NCBI GenBank assembly: GCA_036499825.1
Contig: DASYCZ010000026.1
Coordinates: 310,001 to 374,000, forward strand
DNA length: 64,000 nt
Origin: Paradevosia sp036499825
Lineage (GTDB): Bacteria; Pseudomonadota; Alphaproteobacteria; Rhizobiales; Devosiaceae
Direction: 5' to 3'
The translations under genes were made by a program, and so were the position numbers. Position 1 is the first letter of the stretch; each line of letters begins with the position of its first letter. Below the pieces are notes generated by a model. It searched no databases and was not told the DNA's origin. It was given only the letters and a program-made list of their open reading frames with translations. This document shows, one piece after another, positions 1 to 6,327 of this stretch.

Positions 1-312
1 GGTCCGCAACTGCTCGCTGCTCGTCCAGGGGTTACAGAAGCCGTTGAGCACCTTCGCTGCGGGGTGATCGCTAACCTTTCGCCATCCGTCGCCGGTCTTA
101 GTGCGGACAGCGATCGGCAACATGCCGGCCGTTTCCGAGATGGCTCGGATTGCAGCCAGGGCGGTAGGGCTACGCATGGCGGTGTCGGCATTGACGACGA
201 TTCCGGCCGAGGTGGCGACGGCGCCGAACAGTGCCAGCAGGTCAGGTGACGGACTCGCAAGCGTGGTTGATCGCTGTTCGGGGGCACCGAACAGGCGGGA
301 TAAGAAATTCAT
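1..312 (-). CDS. Phage portal protein, HK97 type (partial, C-terminus off the left edge)
   Basis: Only the first 104 residues are in the window, and the frame stays open to position 1. The N-terminus begins MNFLSRLFG. It is followed by a stretch with NADTAMRSPTALAAIRAISE, and then by IAVRTKTGDGW and DHPAAKVLNG, the usual start of HK97-family portal proteins (a short basic lead, then the 'AM..PAV.A.V..ia.' helix). Portal dodecamers form the DNA gateway of the capsid and dock the terminase and the tail. The ATG follows an AGGA-type ribosome site and lies 10 nt after the stop of the small upstream gene, so it is probably cotranscribed with the tail-type genes to the right. A full portal is usually about 380-420 residues. 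Family assignment is confident; whether the gene is intact cannot be seen. Confidence 0.8.
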   Translation of the reverse strand, partial: MNFLSRLFGAPEQRSTTLASPSPDLLALFGAVATSAGIVVNADTAMRSPTALAAIRAISETAGMLPIAVRTKTGDGWRKVSDHPAAKVLNGFCNPWTSSEQLRT

Positions 313-322
313 GGGGGAAGTC

Positions 323-571
323 CTAGTTTACTGCCGCCGCCTCGTGGATACGGGCAAGAAAGTCGTCCTGCGCCCGCTCAGCTCGGTCCACGCTTCGGCT
401 GATCGTCGCCGTCATGACGAAGAGCGCATTGACGATGTTGCGCAGGGTCGATGCCCTTTCGGTCTCCGACATTGCACCTGAAGGCACTGCGCAGAGTTCA
501 GCGAAGCTCAGTTGAAGATACGTCTCGATCTCGGCTTCGAGCGCCTCCTGCTGGAGTCTAGTTGAGAACAT
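323..571 (-). CDS. Small phage hypothetical protein upstream of portal
   Basis: This 82-residue protein is not recognised. The chosen ATG lies inside the end of the preceding gene (14 nt overlap), a typical translational-coupling arrangement. A start 21 nt further upstream is possible but has no advantage. The protein is mostly helical by composition: an N-terminal acidic helix (QQEALEAEIETYLQ), then a segment with RNIVNALFVMTATISRSVDRAE and an acidic C-terminus. There is no signal peptide or obvious transmembrane segment. In many tailed phages a small gene sits just before portal, but nothing in the sequence shows a terminase or head-completion motif. Function unknown; judged real from its tight packing between two coding genes. 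Confidence 0.6.
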   Translation of the reverse strand: MFSTRLQQEALEAEIETYLQLSFAELCAVPSGAMSETERASTLRNIVNALFVMTATISRSVDRAERAQDDFLARIHEAAAVN

Positions 572-1235
572 TTGGATTGATCTTGTCGCCAATGGGATCG
601 GGCCAGCGCTTCAGGATTCGCGTGTCGATATGGTCACGGTAGATGCTGGTCATCTGAGCGAAGCGGCCCACAAGATGAGCTTTCGCTGCCCTCAGTAGAC
701 CCGGCACATCATCCAAAATTTGGCGTTGCGCCCCCATGATGGCTAAGCCAATTTCCTCGGGATCGAGCTGGTCAACGTTCGTCATGGGAACGGGGAACAG
801 TGGTTCCACGGCGACTTTAACACTGTCGCCGCCTGGCATCATGGAAATGCCGCCGATCGTAAGCGCCTTCAAAATAGGCGCCTCGGGGTGGCGGTCATGG
901 TTCACTATGAAGAAAGAGTCAGCCCCTCCGGCGTTGGTGAAGCCGGCGACGACGACTTCAATGGTCTCACCGGCGCCATCGGCCGGCGTTAGCACGCTGA
1001 GGATTTCAGGAAGACTGTGCCGTAGATCGTTATACGCGAACACGTTGCAGGTCAGCCAACCGGCAATCATCGCAAACGCAGCCTGTGAGCCGCGAACGGT
1101 GATCACGGCGTTGAGATGCGGAAGGGCGTAAACTTTTGCGTTTTCACCGACAATGGTGCCGTCGTTACGGTAGGCGGCGCCGTCGGTCAGGACTGAAACG
1201 CGGTCGGTTTGTCGGAGGACTACGATGGAGGACAT
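558..1235 (-). CDS. Phage hypothetical protein, possibly Ntn-hydrolase-like
   Basis: 225 residues from the ATG beginning MSSIVVLR; a start four codons earlier is possible. The N-terminus (SIVVLRQTDRVSVLTDGAAY, then a short turn and a KVYALPHLNAVITVRG segment) resembles phage and prophage proteins whose layout recalls proteasome/HslV-like Ntn hydrolases: beta strand, 'D.R.v.vLTDGA', then a strand ending in an 'AvrG' turn. That structural link is an inference, and no nucleophile is proven. The gene overlaps the tail-tip-like gene before it by 16 nt and the small gene after it by 14 nt, so the three are translationally coupled. It is soluble-looking, with no membrane segment. A role in virion assembly is only suggested by position. 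Confidence 0.65.
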   Translation of the reverse strand: MSSIVVLRQTDRVSVLTDGAAYRNDGTIVGENAKVYALPHLNAVITVRGSQAAFAMIAGWLTCNVFAYNDLRHSLPEILSVLTPADGAGETIEVVVAGFTNAGGADSFFIVNHDRHPEAPILKALTIGGISMMPGGDSVKVAVEPLFPVPMTNVDQLDPEEIGLAIMGAQRQILDDVPGLLRAAKAHLVGRFAQMTSIYRDHIDTRILKRWPDPIGDKINPNVLN

Positions 1236-1672
1236 TGGGGGTTCCAATTGAGGAGAAGGGAGCCGCCGGGCAGGAAGGCGGCGGAAGCCAGCGACGACGC
1301 GATCAGCGAGCCGCCGAAGAAAGTGCTGGCGATGGCAGAACCGACGAACGGCGCGGCGATGGAGAGCGCGAGTGCCGCAACGAGACCAATAATCTGCTTA
1401 CCGCTGCCACTGTCTCCTCCGCCGCGGGGGACGGCCACGAAGCCAAGCACGTCGCCGGGCCGCACGACGCGCAGCGCCCAGGTTCCGCGCATGACTGGCT
1501 TGTCAGCCATGACGGCGACGGTCGGCAGCCGGAATGCGAGCCCATGGATGGCGACGACTTCAGCGACCGTCATCGGGCGCTTCAGGTCGATCGCTCTTTC
1601 CGGCGCGCCGAATGGCCCGGTGGAGACTACGACACGACCGCCGGGAGCTATGGTTGGGGCTTGGTAAAACAT
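1220..1672 (-). CDS. TipJ-type phage tail tip protein, N-terminal domain only
   Basis: 150 residues. The middle carries a strand-rich domain ending in VMADKPVMRGTWALRVVRPG and VAVPRGGGDSGSGK, then a hydrophobic alanine/glycine/serine-rich segment (IIGLVAALALSIAAPFVGSA). This is the layout of the first roughly 150 residues of TipJ/host-specificity-J-like tail proteins, in which a glycine-rich linker leads to a hydrophobic region and then a large fibronectin-bearing body of about 1,000 residues. Here the protein stops directly after the hydrophobic region, and the next gene starts inside its last 16 nt. It is therefore either a naturally split tip protein or a truncated remnant. Its ATG shares one base with the stop of the tape measure gene (TGATG), showing one operon. 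Confidence 0.6.
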   Translation of the reverse strand: MFYQAPTIAPGGRVVVSTGPFGAPERAIDLKRPMTVAEVVAIHGLAFRLPTVAVMADKPVMRGTWALRVVRPGDVLGFVAVPRGGGDSGSGKQIIGLVAALALSIAAPFVGSAIASTFFGGSLIASSLASAAFLPGGSLLLNWNPQCPPS

Positions 1673-3765
1673 CAGACTCCCTTCCGTTCGATGCCATAGA
1701 GCGACTTCATCAAGCCATCCATCGTGCCGCCGGCGAAGGCCTGCTTCAGAGGGCCGACAAGGATTTGCTTCATCGTTCCTCCGTTCGGCCCCTTGCTCGT
1801 CTTCTGGCCTTTAGTATCGACCGGCGGGCCCATATTGATGATCTGCAGGTTCACCTGCGGGTCGAGCGAATTGACATCGACATTTGGCCCCGCGGTCGGG
1901 TGCCTGCTGGCGGGGCCACCGCTTGCTAGTGCCAGGACACCGTCGAAGCCGGAATTCAGCATCTCGAGCAGGCGGCGATTCTTCTTCGTCGCAGCGGCGT
2001 TCATGACGAATTCGCCGTCGGAAAGCATGGCGTGGATGCTGTCCGAAGTGCTCGTCCCCTTGCCGTTCACGGGGCCGCCGCCGGCAAGACGGGGACCGGT
2101 GAGGCCCGGATAAAAGCCGCCGGTCGGAATCGCGGCGTCGCCGGAGACGGAAGGCAGGAAAGCAGACGACAACGAGTTGAAGAGCGCTTCGATGGCCCTG
2201 TTCATCGCCAGCTTCAGGAGGCTTTTTTCGAGGTCTCCGACGGCATCGCTTAGGGTTTCGACGGCGGACTTGCCGCTGAATAGGCCGTCCACGAGCTGGC
2301 CCGCGAAGTCTTGGGCGCCTGCCATCGCCGACTGCAGATTGTCGTAAGCGGCACTCTGGGCATCGATGTCACCGATCAGGCTGGCAATTTGTGCCTTCTG
2401 TTCGTCGGTCGCCGCGGCGCCGGCCTGGCGCAGTGCATTCATCGTCTGCTGTTCGACTTCGGTTTTTCCGATCAGCGACTTTTCGAACTGCAGATCTTGA
2501 ATCAGCTGCTCGACGGCAGAGGCCTGCTGCAGCGCAGCCCTCGCCGCATCGTTGCGGGCGGTGACGTCGCTAGAGGACGGAAAGGTCGGGCTGGTAACTC
2601 CGGACGCTACATCCGGTGTTGTCTCACCGAGGCCCTGCAACTCTTGGACTCGACCAAGTAGCTGCTGAGCCTGCTCGGTGAGATCGTCGAAACGTTTCTG
2701 ATCGGCCGCTAGTTCCATGCCCGCCGTGGCAGAGGCCGGGTTATCCGGGCCAAGGCGAGCAATCATCGACTTCTCGGCGTCGATCTTATCGCCAAGTGGA
2801 GACCGCTCGTTGTAGACGCCGGCAAGCTGGTTCTGAAGGGGCCGGACGTACTGGCGGTCTTCGATCGCCTTGAGCTGGTCGAGAGCGATACCCAGGCTTT
2901 TGGACCAGTCGGCGACCATGCCACCGAGGCCCACCATCACGGGTGCTAGGTTGACCAAGGCAGTCTTCAATTGCACGTCGATGATCTGGGTAACTGTATC
3001 GAAGCGGTCGCCCAGCGCGTCGGCACCAGAGATCAGATCGCGGTCAACGATCAAGCCCATCGACTTAGCGCTGGCGGCCATGGCGTCGATCTGAGCGGAG
3101 CCACCTTGGAAGGCAGCTACTAGCTTGGTACCCTGGTCGCCAAAGAGCGCCGTCGCGAGCGCTGCCGCTTGAGCGGCATTCTTCGCGTCGTTGATCGCAT
3201 CGGCCGCAAGCCGGATTCGCTCCTCTTGCGTCGTTGCGCTTTGGATCTGTTTTAGCAGTTCCGGGTCTAGAGCCTTGAGCTGCGACACCAGCTTGCCCTT
3301 GCCCTCGGCGGCAAGCCCGGCATTCTTTGCATAGGTGTTCAGCGCCCCGGCGACGCCATCAATCTCAACGCCGGATAGCTTCGCTTGATATGCGAGGCCC
3401 TGAAAGAATTCAGGATCGACGCCGGCCGCTGCTGACTTGTCGGCAATGTCACCGAATTGGTCGAGCGCGGCCCTGGCACCGTCGACGGCCGCCTTGAGGC
3501 TGAGGACTGGCAATGCAGCAAGCAGCGCACCCTTCGCCAGGCCGGCTATAGACGTGGCGCCTAGGCCAAGGCGCTTGGCAAAGCTATCATTCGCGGCGGC
3601 GGCAATTGACATCGCACGGGTGCTGTCGCGCGAGAAGTTCGTATACGACCGATTGGCTGCGCGCTCGAACGCAAGGATTTTGCTGCCACTGGTTGCGAGC
3701 GAGGTTAGTAAGGGCCTCGCATCGGCAGTGAGCTCGGTTGCGATGGACCCGACGACTACGACCAT
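1672..3765 (-). CDS. Phage tail tape measure protein
   Basis: 697 residues from the ATG at 3765, which follows a strong GGGAGAAG ribosome site; the open frame extends 42 codons further upstream, but that part crosses a terminator. The N-terminus (SIATELTADARPLLTSL) and the long helical, alanine/glutamine-rich body fit tape measure proteins, which set tail length and are threaded through the tail tube. A central hydrophobic stretch near the SIAGLAKGALLAALPVLSLK segment is typical. The C-terminal part has the diagnostic glycine-rich motif GGPVNGKGTSTSDSIHAMLS followed by DGEFVMNAAATKKNRRLLE. The usual preceding genes (tail assembly chaperones, major tail protein) are absent: a terminator and a replication-like operon lie upstream instead. 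Confidence 0.88.
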   Translation of the reverse strand: MVVVVGSIATELTADARPLLTSLATSGSKILAFERAANRSYTNFSRDSTRAMSIAAAANDSFAKRLGLGATSIAGLAKGALLAALPVLSLKAAVDGARAALDQFGDIADKSAAAGVDPEFFQGLAYQAKLSGVEIDGVAGALNTYAKNAGLAAEGKGKLVSQLKALDPELLKQIQSATTQEERIRLAADAINDAKNAAQAAALATALFGDQGTKLVAAFQGGSAQIDAMAASAKSMGLIVDRDLISGADALGDRFDTVTQIIDVQLKTALVNLAPVMVGLGGMVADWSKSLGIALDQLKAIEDRQYVRPLQNQLAGVYNERSPLGDKIDAEKSMIARLGPDNPASATAGMELAADQKRFDDLTEQAQQLLGRVQELQGLGETTPDVASGVTSPTFPSSSDVTARNDAARAALQQASAVEQLIQDLQFEKSLIGKTEVEQQTMNALRQAGAAATDEQKAQIASLIGDIDAQSAAYDNLQSAMAGAQDFAGQLVDGLFSGKSAVETLSDAVGDLEKSLLKLAMNRAIEALFNSLSSAFLPSVSGDAAIPTGGFYPGLTGPRLAGGGPVNGKGTSTSDSIHAMLSDGEFVMNAAATKKNRRLLEMLNSGFDGVLALASGGPASRHPTAGPNVDVNSLDPQVNLQIINMGPPVDTKGQKTSKGPNGGTMKQILVGPLKQAFAGGTMDGLMKSLYGIERKGV

Positions 3766-3787
3766 TACCGACTTCTCCCAGACAACG

Positions 3788-3817
3788 AAAAACCCGCCGC
3801 GATTGCTCGGGCGGGTT
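3788..3817 (-). terminator. Rho-independent terminator just upstream of the tape measure gene
   Basis: Read on the minus strand, AACCCGCC (3817-3810) pairs with GGCGGGTT (3798-3791) across an 11-nt loop and is followed by a five-T run (3792-3788). Transcripts coming from the DUF6074-like operon would end here. The tape measure ribosome site begins only about 12 nt further on, so this operon must either read through the hairpin, start inside it, or have been joined to it by rearrangement. Confidence 0.75.
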
Positions 3818-4002
3818 GCTGATTCTCCGGGTGACCCGGCTACTACATCTTGGGGGTGTGTATCGACTCCGACCGTCGATAGTCGACCCATTAACGTAGA
3901 ATCTATTACTACGGTTTTGCGGGGTCGGCTTAGAACGCACCCGACTTTCCACGGTCCAGAATCAGAATTCGGCTAGAATTTTATTTCAACCGATAGCAAT
4001 CT

Positions 4003-4016
4003 CCTCAGTTCTGAGG
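4003..4016. repeat. Isolated dyad with central TT, same design as the array
   Basis: CCTCAG-TT-CTGAGG is a perfect 6-bp inverted repeat around a central TT. It has the same arm length, the same central TT and the same CCxCAr arm pattern as the three array dyads at 4159-4228, but lies about 140 bp away and lacks their linker. It is probably a solitary member of the same site family. Confidence 0.6.
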
Positions 4017-4158
4017 CGGTTGGCAACGTGCGATCCTGCGTGGCGAGGCGCTCGACCTATTGCAACCAGGAAATTCTGGGGTCCAAACAATAGGGGGCGG
4101 CCGCGCGGTTAGAGGCTCGGCAGAGGGCCTAATTGAACTTTCCCCATTGGGGGAATGT

Positions 4159-4228
4159 CCCCAATTTTGGGGCCTACTCGAGGTGTCCTCAATTTTGAGG
4201 CCTACTCGAGGTGCCCGCAGTTTTGCGT
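4159..4228. repeat. Tandem array of three co-varying dyads, exact 28-bp period
   Basis: Three 14-bp dyads begin at 4159, 4187 and 4215: CCCCAA-TT-TTGGGG, CCTCAA-TT-TTGAGG and CCGCAG-TT-TTGCGT. The linkers at 4173-4186 and 4201-4214 are identical (CCTACTCGAGGTG plus one base). The third base of the left arm changes C, T, G and its partner changes G, A, C, so pairing is kept by compensatory change. The third copy is weaker (one wobble, outermost pair lost). The array begins 5 bp after the stop codon of the DUF6074-like gene in that gene's reading direction, so it would be the start of that operon's 3' untranslated RNA. It could also be an iteron-like protein-binding array. Confidence 0.8.
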
Positions 4229-4232
4229 TCGC

Positions 4233-4508
4233 CTACGCCGCCCCCGGTCCCTGCCGCTCATCATGCCGACTGGAATGCTCGTTAGCAACGGCATTGGCAT
4301 AGCGTTGCAGATCGCCACCTATGTCGCCCTCGCTCTTGCCCGTGGCACGTATTCCATCCGCCAGGGCAAGGCAGTGCTCCGTCCACCATTGGTGGTGCTG
4401 GTCGGGGGGCAGGGCTTCCAGTGTGTCCACCGTCGAGCGCACGAGATCGGCCCGGCGCCAGACAGGGAAGGCCACGACATCAGCGCTGAATAGTTCCATC
4501 TGCCTCAC
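4233..4508 (-). CDS. DUF6074-like small phage protein
   Basis: 91 residues. After a short N-terminal MRQMELFSADVVAFPVWRR lead it has a helical core with VRSTVDTLEAL, WWTEHCLALADGIRATG and an acidic QRYANAVANE end. This matches the pattern of the DUF6074 family (a 'VVAFPl.rR..lVr.tv..l' start followed by a helix that begins with a tryptophan), small proteins common in rhizobial prophages and plasmids and of unknown function. Its ATG overlaps the stop of the upstream replication-like gene by 4 nt (ATGA), so the two form one translation unit, presumably under the same LexA box. The co-varying dyad array begins 5 bp after its stop. Family recognition is from memory of the pattern and not checked by search. 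Confidence 0.6.
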   Translation of the reverse strand: MRQMELFSADVVAFPVWRRADLVRSTVDTLEALPPDQHHQWWTEHCLALADGIRATGKSEGDIGGDLQRYANAVANEHSSRHDERQGPGAA

Positions 4509-5368
4509 TTGCGCGCCCCCAAGAGATGCGAGGGAACTAGGTTCCCCCGCGCCCCCATGGCCCGCCTAAGGGCGAGCCGGTTGTCCGTGGTTGTGGCAAT
4601 GGGCAGGGCCGGAACAATGCGCTGTGGTGAGACAGGTGTGTTGGAAGTAGAGATAGAGGACACTACTACTTCCAACACACCTGTCTCAGGCATCGGCTTG
4701 CCCTTGCTGTACCAAGTGGATCGCTTCATTCCCATGGTCTCCCATGGCTTTGTTTTGCTGAGTGAACTGGCTTCGTACTCGATCCTGCTCAATCGGCCCT
4801 CTGCCCTCCGCTTCGCTGCCTGACGCTCACGCTCCATGATCCTCTTACGCTCGGCAGCGAGTGCTTGCCGATCTTCGTGGGACACATCAACCGCGCCGAT
4901 GGTCTTGAGGGAAAGCCATTCCCGCTTTACCCAAGTCATACCCAGCAGGACTGCGCAATCGTCTGCTGATTGCATATGCCGGCGCCAATCATGCCGGCTC
5001 GCAATAGCCTCCACCACGGCACTGCTCACGCCGGGCGTCCAGATCGCCGCCCAATCGAATAGAGAGACTTCAGAACGGGCGCCGGCCACGGCTTCAACGA
5101 ACATGTCGGCATCGTCGAGGTCTCGCGGGACAAAGGCGCCGCAGTCCCACTTTATTATGCGTTCGATCTCCTGAACCCGGAGCATCTGTCGCGAGAAGGG
5201 CCGGCGGTCATTCCATTGCTGACGCTCGGCAAGGATCACGCCGCCCATCTTCAACTTGCCGGTGCGCCGTGCCTGCTGCCAAGAATCAAACCCCGGTTTG
5301 GATTTGGGTCCAAGCAGATCCTTGAGCAGTCCTGCCGGCTCGCCGTCTAGGGTACCTGATAGCTTCAT
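4505..5368 (-). CDS. Phage replication-like protein with C-terminal HTH-type segment
   Basis: 287 residues from the ATG at 5368; a TTG 48 nt upstream is in frame, but the ATG is preferred because the LexA box lies between them. I do not recognise a named family. Visible are an N-terminal basic region (SKPGFDSWQQARRTGKL), a middle region with segments such as FDWAAIWTPGVSS and VLLGMTWVKREW, a long charged helix (LAAERKRIMERERQAAKRR), then SLSKTKPWETMGMKRSTWYS, which looks like the helix-turn-helix of rhizobial plasmid and phage replication or regulatory proteins. A 23-bp inverted repeat is embedded near the 3' end of the gene. Context (SOS control, coupled DUF6074-like gene, dyad array nearby) fits a replication or early-control protein. 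The function is an inference. Confidence 0.6.
   Translation of the reverse strand: MKLSGTLDGEPAGLLKDLLGPKSKPGFDSWQQARRTGKLKMGGVILAERQQWNDRRPFSRQMLRVQEIERIIKWDCGAFVPRDLDDADMFVEAVAGARSEVSLFDWAAIWTPGVSSAVVEAIASRHDWRRHMQSADDCAVLLGMTWVKREWLSLKTIGAVDVSHEDRQALAAERKRIMERERQAAKRRAEGRLSRIEYEASSLSKTKPWETMGMKRSTWYSKGKPMPETGVLEVVVSSISTSNTPVSPQRIVPALPIATTTDNRLALRRAMGARGNLVPSHLLGARK
4628..4688. repeat. 23-bp perfect inverted repeat inside the replication-like gene
   Basis: The arms at 4628-4650 (starting TGAGACAGG, ending GGAAGTAG) and 4666-4688 (starting CTACTTCC, ending CCTGTCTCA) are exact reverse complements separated by 15 nt. The repeat lies in the 3' third of the coding sequence and would form a strong cruciform or RNA hairpin. 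There is no T-run, so it is not a standard terminator. Confidence 0.85.
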
Positions 5369-5371
5369 GTA

Positions 5372-5386
5372 GTTCTCGTTTTGTTC
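5372..5386. promoter_or_regulatory. LexA (SOS) box of the alphaproteobacterial type
   Basis: The plus strand reads GTTC-TCGTTTT-GTTC, an exact match to the GTTC-N7-GTTC direct repeat bound by LexA in Alphaproteobacteria. It ends 3 nt upstream of the ATG of the replication-like gene (read on the minus strand), so bound LexA would cover the start region. A second GTTC-N7-GAAC arrangement overlaps it (5383-5397). DNA damage would be expected to switch the operon on. Confidence 0.7.
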
Positions 5387-5445
5387 TTGACGAGAACCTG
5401 ATGACCCCTTATACAAAGGTCACCTGTCCAAGGTCTCGTCATACC

Positions 5446-5475
5446 ATGCCACCGCCATTTGCCCGGCGGTGGCAT
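5446..5475. other. GC-rich hairpin upstream of the SOS-controlled operon
   Basis: ATGCCACCGCC (5446-5456) pairs perfectly with GGCGGTGGCAT (5465-5475) over an 8-nt loop. No T-run follows on either strand, so it is a weak terminator at best. It could insulate the phage operon from the chromosomal side. Confidence 0.6.
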
Positions 5476-5843
5476 TCTTCTATCTCCATAAAATCACAAA
5501 GGCAACCGCACAAATTGTGACCCTAAATGCGGGTTTACATGTACTCCTTGTGACCTTTAAAGTTCCAAATAGATCAATAAAATCAATGTAGTAATGGTCT
5601 TGCTGGTGCGTCTCGACCGCACCAAGGTATCCGGTTTCCAGCGGAATTCGGATACATCTCTCCCTAAATGCAAACTCTCTCATTGCTGTGACGGTGAGCC
5701 GCTTGAGGCGGTTTGTTGTCTGGCAGGGTATGCCATTCAGCGGACCTGATCTCGCGAAGTCGTGTTGGCGATCTCGGCTTGACCCTTAGGGGTTTCGAAG
5801 GCTCAATCGCCGGGCTTTCCTCCAATATTTTCCGAGTCCGATC
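5476..5843. other. AT-rich gene-poor stretch, probable prophage/chromosome boundary
   Basis: No convincing gene is present; a 67-codon minus-strand frame (5480-5683) has no recognisable features. The part up to about 5680 is clearly richer in A and T than everything around it. It contains GTGACC elements (5516 and 5552 on the plus strand, and in reverse orientation near 5418) that could be repeated operators. There is no tRNA, integrase or visible att core. The chromosomal side begins at or before the glutathione peroxidase gene. Confidence 0.45.
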
Positions 5844-6323
5844 GTGAGCAGCTTCTATGACTTTTCGGCCCGTCGTCTCGACGGCGCCCCGGCCTCGATG
5901 GCTGACTACCGCAACAAGGTGGTGCTGGTGGTGAACGTGGCAAGCCATTGCGGACTGACGCCGCAATATGAAGGGCTTGAGGCGCTGTATCGGCAGTTCG
6001 CGCCGCGCGGGCTCGTCATCCTGGGGTTTCCCTGCAACCAGTTCGGCGAGCAGGAGCCCGGCAACGCGGCCGAGATCCAGAATTTCTGCAGCGTCAATTA
6101 CGACGTAACGTTCCCGCTCTTCGCCAAGATCGACGTCAATGGTGACGGGGCCGACCCCATCTACCAATGGCTCAAGTCTGAAGCGCCGGGCATTTTCGGT
6201 TCCGAGGCGATCAAGTGGAACTTCACCAAGTTCCTGCTCGATCGCGACGGCAAAGTCGTCGACCGTTTCGCGCCCACGACGGTGCCGGCCGATCTGACGG
6301 AAGCCGTCGAGGCCTTGCTCTAG
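5844..6323 (+). CDS. Glutathione peroxidase family protein
   Basis: 159 residues with a GTG start (MSSFYDFSARRLDG). It reduces hydrogen peroxide or lipid hydroperoxides with glutathione or thioredoxin as donor. The family's peroxidatic site is clear: NVASHCGLTPQYEGLEAL has the nucleophile as cysteine 36, not selenocysteine. The second signature GFPCNQFGEQEPG contains the active-site glutamine, and WNFTKFLLDRDG supplies the conserved tryptophan and asparagine. Length is normal for bacterial enzymes (about 160). No signal peptide, so cytoplasmic. It is the first chromosomal gene to the right of the prophage and ends 4 bp from the convergent SRPBCC gene. Confidence 0.93.
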   Translation: MSSFYDFSARRLDGAPASMADYRNKVVLVVNVASHCGLTPQYEGLEALYRQFAPRGLVILGFPCNQFGEQEPGNAAEIQNFCSVNYDVTFPLFAKIDVNGDGADPIYQWLKSEAPGIFGSEAIKWNFTKFLLDRDGKVVDRFAPTTVPADLTEAVEALL

Positions 6324-6327
6324 CGCC

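Larger units (their letters stand above)
3818..4232. other. Phage intergenic region with dyads; no gene seen
   Basis: Between the tape measure terminator and the DUF6074-like stop codon I see no convincing coding frame. The plus-strand frames that cross it (from about 4060 and 4155) are simply translations of the dyad array. It contains the 14-bp dyad at 4003-4016, the dyad CCCCATTGGGG at 4142-4152 and the regular array at 4159-4228. An AT-rich patch near 3975-3990 could hold a minus-strand promoter for the tape measure operon, but no clear -35/-10 pair is visible. Confidence 0.6.

Noticed and set aside
4159..4228. CRISPR-like array, suggested by the regular 28-bp period
   Set aside because: Only three units exist, the repeated part is the linker, the variable part is itself a dyad of fixed form, and no cas gene is near.
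4060..4493. Two plus-strand reading frames over the dyad array and the DUF6074-like gene
   Set aside because: They translate the repeats and the reverse of a real gene, have no ribosome site and show no domain.
5480..5683. 67-residue minus-strand frame in the AT-rich boundary
   Set aside because: No ribosome site or recognisable feature; composition is that of the surrounding non-coding DNA.
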